From: Butyrivibrio fibrisolvens
Lineage (GTDB): Bacteria; Bacillota; Clostridia; Lachnospirales; Lachnospiraceae
DNA: 64,000 bases
Direction of reading: 5' to 3'
NCBI RefSeq assembly: GCF_037113525.1
Contig: NZ_CP146963.1
Location: 992,001 to 1,056,000 of the forward strand
Below the pieces are notes generated by a model, which saw nothing but the letters and a program-made list of their open reading frames with translations, ran no database searches and was not told where the DNA came from. Positions 60,909 to 64,000 of the stretch are shown here, one piece after another. The number at the start of each line of letters is the position of its first letter. Within the stretch, counting starts at the first letter, position 1. A program made the translations under genes and the position numbers.

Positions 60909-63350
60909 ATGATCATTGAAAGAAACGGATGTTTTTTACTCCAAACTAAAGGCACATCTTATCTTTTTAATATTCTTCCATCAGGACACCCGGAGCACCT
61001 TCATTATGGAGCTTCTGTGATTTCAGATAAGCAGTATGAATCATTATTAAAGACTTCTACTTTTGGCGATGGCTCAGAAGGTGAAGAAGCTTCCGTGCTT
61101 CTTAAAAATATCTGCTATAGTTTAAGCGAAAAGCATCCTGCGGCTGGCGGAAATATGATCTCCTACAGCGATGAATATCCGAATATCGCGCTTGAGGATC
61201 TGCCTCTTGAAATAAGTTCTTTTGGCAAAGGAGATATTAGAGATCCCTTTGTCCTTATTACCCATGAAAATGGTTCAAAGACTTCTGATTTTGTATTTGA
61301 AAAAGCTTCTTTTAATAATGAGATCAAAGCACCGGAGTCACTTCCGGGATCATATGTGGATAAAGAAGATATAGCAGTTGGATCTTCTGTAGATCATGCA
61401 AGTCAGCTTGTAGTAACTTATAAAGATAAAGAGTACGGTACAAAGCTTGAAGTGATCTACAGCGTTTATCCGGAGTGCGATGTCATTACAAGAAGGGCTG
61501 TTGTTATTTCAGGGAATGAAAAGATTCATATAGACCGTATTATGAGTAACCAGATCGATTTCCATGAAAACGGTCTTGTATTTACATCTTTCCATGGAAG
61601 ATGGGCTGATGAGATGCACAGAACAGACAGTGTATGCGATGGTGGAAGATGTGTGTCAGAGGAAATGGCAGCCGGAGAGTCCGGAAGCCGTTCTAATCCT
61701 TTTGTTATGATCTCTCGTAAGGATACTACTGAAGATAACGGTTATTGCTATGGATTTAACCTTATTTATAGTGGTAATCATTATGAAGCTCTTTCTTCAA
61801 ATGGATATGATAAAAGCCGCTTTGTAAGCGGAATTTCTCCTGCGACATTTGGATGGTCTCTTGAAAAGGGAGAGAGATTTGAATCTCCTGAAAGCGTTAT
61901 GACTTTTGATATGCATGGTGCAAATGGTATGAGCAGACATATGCACGATTTTGTCAGAAAGCATGTTGTAAGAGGAACCTGGAGAGATAAGAATCGTCCG
62001 ATCCTAATTAATAGCTGGGAGGCTTCATACTTCAAATTTAATGAGTCAAGTCTTTTAAAGCTTGCTAAGGAAGCAGCAGGACTTGGCATAGAGCTTTTTG
62101 TCATGGACGATGGCTGGTTTGGAAAGCGTAACGATGATAAGAGCTCTCTTGGCGACTGGTATGTAAATAAGGATAAGCTTCCTAATGGATTGGAAGGACT
62201 TTCCAAGAAAATAGAGGATCTTGGCATGCTGTTTGGTATCTGGGTAGAGCCTGAGATGGTCAACGAAGATAGTGACCTTTACAGGGTACATCCTGACTGG
62301 GCTGTTCAGGTTCCGGGACATGCGCATTCCAAGGGCAGAAATCAGATGAACCTGGATTTTACAAGGACTGAAGTTCAGGACTATGTAATAGATGCTATGA
62401 AGAAGGTCTTTTCCTCAGGTAATATCTCTTATGTTAAGTGGGACATGAACCGTATTTTCTCTGATTATTATTCGGCTTCTCTTCCTGGAGACAGACAGGA
62501 TGAGTTCATGCACCGTTATTATCTTGGGCTTTACCGCATAATGAAGGAACTGACCGAGGCCTTCCCTAACATTCTCTTTGAGGGATGCTCAGCCGGCGGT
62601 AACAGATTTGACCTTGGTATATTGTCATATTTCCCGCAGATCTGGGGCTCAGATGATACTGATGCGATATGCAGAGTTGGCATTCAAAGAGGCTATAGCT
62701 ATGGATATCCTCAGTCAGCTATAGGCGCGCATGTATCAGCAGCACCTAATCATCAGACACTTAACACAGTGCCTCTTGAGACCAGATTTGATGTGGCTTC
62801 TTTTGGCTGTTTTGGTTATGAGCTTAATCTTTGCGATATTTCTTCTTCTGAGAGAAAAGAGATCAAGGACCAGATTGATTTTTATAAGAAATACAGGCAT
62901 ACACTTCAGTTTGGACACTATTACAGACTGGAAGACGGAAGATGCATGGCTGTATCAGATGATAGAAAGCAGGCTATTGGATTCATGCTTCAAAAAGAGA
63001 GCAGACCTAACAGGGATGTTGTGACATTCAGGACTAAAGGCCTAGATGATTCTAAGAGCTATCATTTTACAAACAAGTATGTAGATATAGATCTTAAGGC
63101 TATGGGAAGTCTTGTTAATATGTTTGCACCGGTACATATTAAGCAGGATGGCATTCTTCATAATATTGCCAATTCAGTGGTCAAAGTTCAGAATGAGAAA
63201 GAAGACATGATCGCTACAGGTGCTATCTTGAATAATACCGGAGTAAGGCTTCGTCCTAAGTTTGGCGGTATTGGATTTGACCAGGACGGAGATAAGATCG
63301 GTATACTCAGAACTGGCGACAGCAGGCTTTATGTGATTTCGGAAGTGTAA
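60909..63350 (+). CDS. GH36 alpha-galactosidase
   Basis: The 813-residue protein has the GH36 clan-D fold: an N-terminal beta-supersandwich (to about 360), a TIM barrel with nucleophile D512 in YVKWDMNR and acid/base in the WGSDDTDA motif (D582-D583), and a C-terminal beta domain. The sequence WEASYFKFNESSLLKLAKEAAGLGIELFVMDDGWFGKRNDD is the classic substrate-binding region. It lacks a signal peptide, so it hydrolyses imported raffinose-family or galactomannan oligosaccharides. Typical GH36 proteins have about 730 residues; the extra length appears in the N-terminal domain. Confidence 0.95.
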   Translation: MIIERNGCFLLQTKGTSYLFNILPSGHPEHLHYGASVISDKQYESLLKTSTFGDGSEGEEASVLLKNICYSLSEKHPAAGGNMISYSDEYPNIALEDLPLEISSFGKGDIRDPFVLITHENGSKTSDFVFEKASFNNEIKAPESLPGSYVDKEDIAVGSSVDHASQLVVTYKDKEYGTKLEVIYSVYPECDVITRRAVVISGNEKIHIDRIMSNQIDFHENGLVFTSFHGRWADEMHRTDSVCDGGRCVSEEMAAGESGSRSNPFVMISRKDTTEDNGYCYGFNLIYSGNHYEALSSNGYDKSRFVSGISPATFGWSLEKGERFESPESVMTFDMHGANGMSRHMHDFVRKHVVRGTWRDKNRPILINSWEASYFKFNESSLLKLAKEAAGLGIELFVMDDGWFGKRNDDKSSLGDWYVNKDKLPNGLEGLSKKIEDLGMLFGIWVEPEMVNEDSDLYRVHPDWAVQVPGHAHSKGRNQMNLDFTRTEVQDYVIDAMKKVFSSGNISYVKWDMNRIFSDYYSASLPGDRQDEFMHRYYLGLYRIMKELTEAFPNILFEGCSAGGNRFDLGILSYFPQIWGSDDTDAICRVGIQRGYSYGYPQSAIGAHVSAAPNHQTLNTVPLETRFDVASFGCFGYELNLCDISSSERKEIKDQIDFYKKYRHTLQFGHYYRLEDGRCMAVSDDRKQAIGFMLQKESRPNRDVVTFRTKGLDDSKSYHFTNKYVDIDLKAMGSLVNMFAPVHIKQDGILHNIANSVVKVQNEKEDMIATGAILNNTGVRLRPKFGGIGFDQDGDKIGILRTGDSRLYVISEV

Positions 63351-63469
63351 CTGGTATATTTATAGAAAATTAATATGGAAGAGGCCTTTAATATACTTGC
63401 TTTATCATTTTTCATAATGTAGAATTCAACTTGACATGATAGTTATTGAATATACGGAGGCTTTATAAT

Positions 63470-63817
63470 ATGAGTTTAAGAGATATTTTATTTGGAAGTG
63501 AAGAGGAGCTTGCAAACGCTCCTGTTAATGAAGAAGCTGAAAAGGCTGGAGCAGAGGCTGCTGCTAAGGCTATGAGTGATGAAGCTCAGGAAGATAAAAA
63601 GGAAGGCGCAGACCTCATTACAACAGATATGCTTGTAGGCGAGATCATTGCAAAGCACCCTTCTACAGCATCATTCCTTATGGACTGCGGAATGGAATGT
63701 ATTTTCTGTCCTGCATCTCAGATGGAGACTCTTGGCGAAGCTTGTGCAGTACACGGAATCGATGGAGATGAGATCTGCGCAGCTCTTAATGAGAAGCTTG
63801 AAGAGTACAAAGACTGA
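63470..63817 (+). CDS. DUF1858 protein with acidic N-terminal extension
   Basis: ATG 63470 follows ACGGAGG and gives 115 residues. The last 70 are a DUF1858 domain: LITTDMLVGEIIAKHPSTASFLMDCGMECIFCPASQMETLGEACAVHGID, with a CxxxCxxC pattern and another Cys. The first 45 residues are acidic and Ala-rich (NEEAEKAGAEAAAKAMSDEAQEDKKEG), absent in most small DUF1858 proteins. The role is unknown; relatives occur with iron-sulfur and hybrid-cluster proteins. Metal or redox function is inferred. Confidence 0.82.
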   Translation: MSLRDILFGSEEELANAPVNEEAEKAGAEAAAKAMSDEAQEDKKEGADLITTDMLVGEIIAKHPSTASFLMDCGMECIFCPASQMETLGEACAVHGIDGDEICAALNEKLEEYKD

Positions 63818-63848
63818 TCATATAAAGTCGAATACATTACAAAATAAG

Positions 63849-63921
63849 AAATCCCCTATGAATATGTTTAGATATTATTCTGTAACAGATGTATCTAAAT
63901 ACAATTCATAGGGGATTTTTA
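63849..63921. terminator. Bidirectional terminator
   Basis: AAATCCCCTATGAAT (63849-63863) pairs exactly with ATTCATAGGGGATTT (63904-63918); an inner stem TTAGATA/TATCTAA lies inside. A and T runs flank both ends, suiting the two convergent genes. Confidence 0.93.
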
Positions 63922-63925
63922 TTGG

Positions 63926-64000
63926 TTAATTTTGTAAGTCAGTATCTTTAATAACATAGTTATGAAGCTTGCTATCACTGACTTCAAGATGCTGTTCTCT
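63926..64000 (-). CDS. C-terminal end of a minus-strand protein (partial)
   Basis: The minus-strand frame is open from the window edge (64000) to a stop at 63926-63928, giving 24 residues ending SKLHNYVIKDTDLQN. It is placed to share the bidirectional terminator. No family is recognisable. Confidence 0.5.
   Translation of the reverse strand, partial: REQHLEVSDSKLHNYVIKDTDLQN

Overview
The window looks like a chromosomal piece of a rumen or gut Lachnospiraceae bacterium, most likely Butyrivibrio or a close relative. This is inferred from low to moderate GC, the strong preference for CTT/GAT/AAG codons, the set of Lachnospiraceae-type families (DUF5717/DUF5716, DUF5696, TatD-linked radical SAM) and a large Gram-positive arabinan-utilisation locus. 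No database was searched; all family names come from reading the protein sequences.

Region 1 (about 1-9.3 kb) is an accessory zone full of decay. It holds a GNAT acetyltransferase, a broken second GNAT, a KptA/Tpt1 RNA 2'-phosphotransferase, several orphan small ORFs, a minus-strand vitamin B6 operon (pyridoxal kinase, ECF S component, radical SAM), a gutted ABC-F ATPase, an APH-type kinase, a rhodanese lipoprotein, a frameshifted MNT/HepT toxin-antitoxin pair and an HsdM scrap.

Region 2 (9.5-28.2 kb) is housekeeping with unusual touches: a LMW phosphatase; a 2-isopropylmalate synthase fused to an AraC-type DNA-binding domain; an FAD oxidoreductase; a PrsA-like foldase; an acyltransferase; htpG behind a perfect CIRCE operator and a very long folded leader; a four-gene cluster of unknown function (DUF5717, an Hsp70/actin-like DUF5716 protein, a TPR-like protein and a coiled-coil membrane protein); and purB.

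Region 3 (28.9-53.2 kb) is a locus for arabinose-containing polysaccharide. A surface GH43 arabinanase would cut the polymer. Two complete ABC importers (two solute-binding proteins, four permeases) flank an NHL/TPR/Yip1 membrane protein and a DUF5696 protein. A LamG lipoprotein with duplicated modules probably binds glycan. Cytoplasmic GH43 and LamG-GH51 enzymes would release arabinose. An ArsR-type regulator with a large beta-rich sensor domain closes the locus. No ABC ATPase is present, so a shared MsmX-type ATPase elsewhere is expected.

Region 4 (53.5-64 kb) holds purA, a membrane-anchored HAD hydrolase, a LysR regulator, the infC-rpmI-rplT operon with an attenuator leader and an AUU start codon, PepD, a TetR regulator, a GH36 alpha-galactosidase and a DUF1858 protein.

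The most interesting unexplained structure is a family of three very long hairpins (10037-10242, 26351-26616, 28658-28926). Each has a near-identical apex containing TGAGCGAAGCGAGTTT, a conserved mid-stem motif whose base pairs co-vary, an inner part of constant size (about 112 nt), and outer arms of 36-68 bp that are self-complementary within a copy but unrelated between copies. I do not recognise this family.
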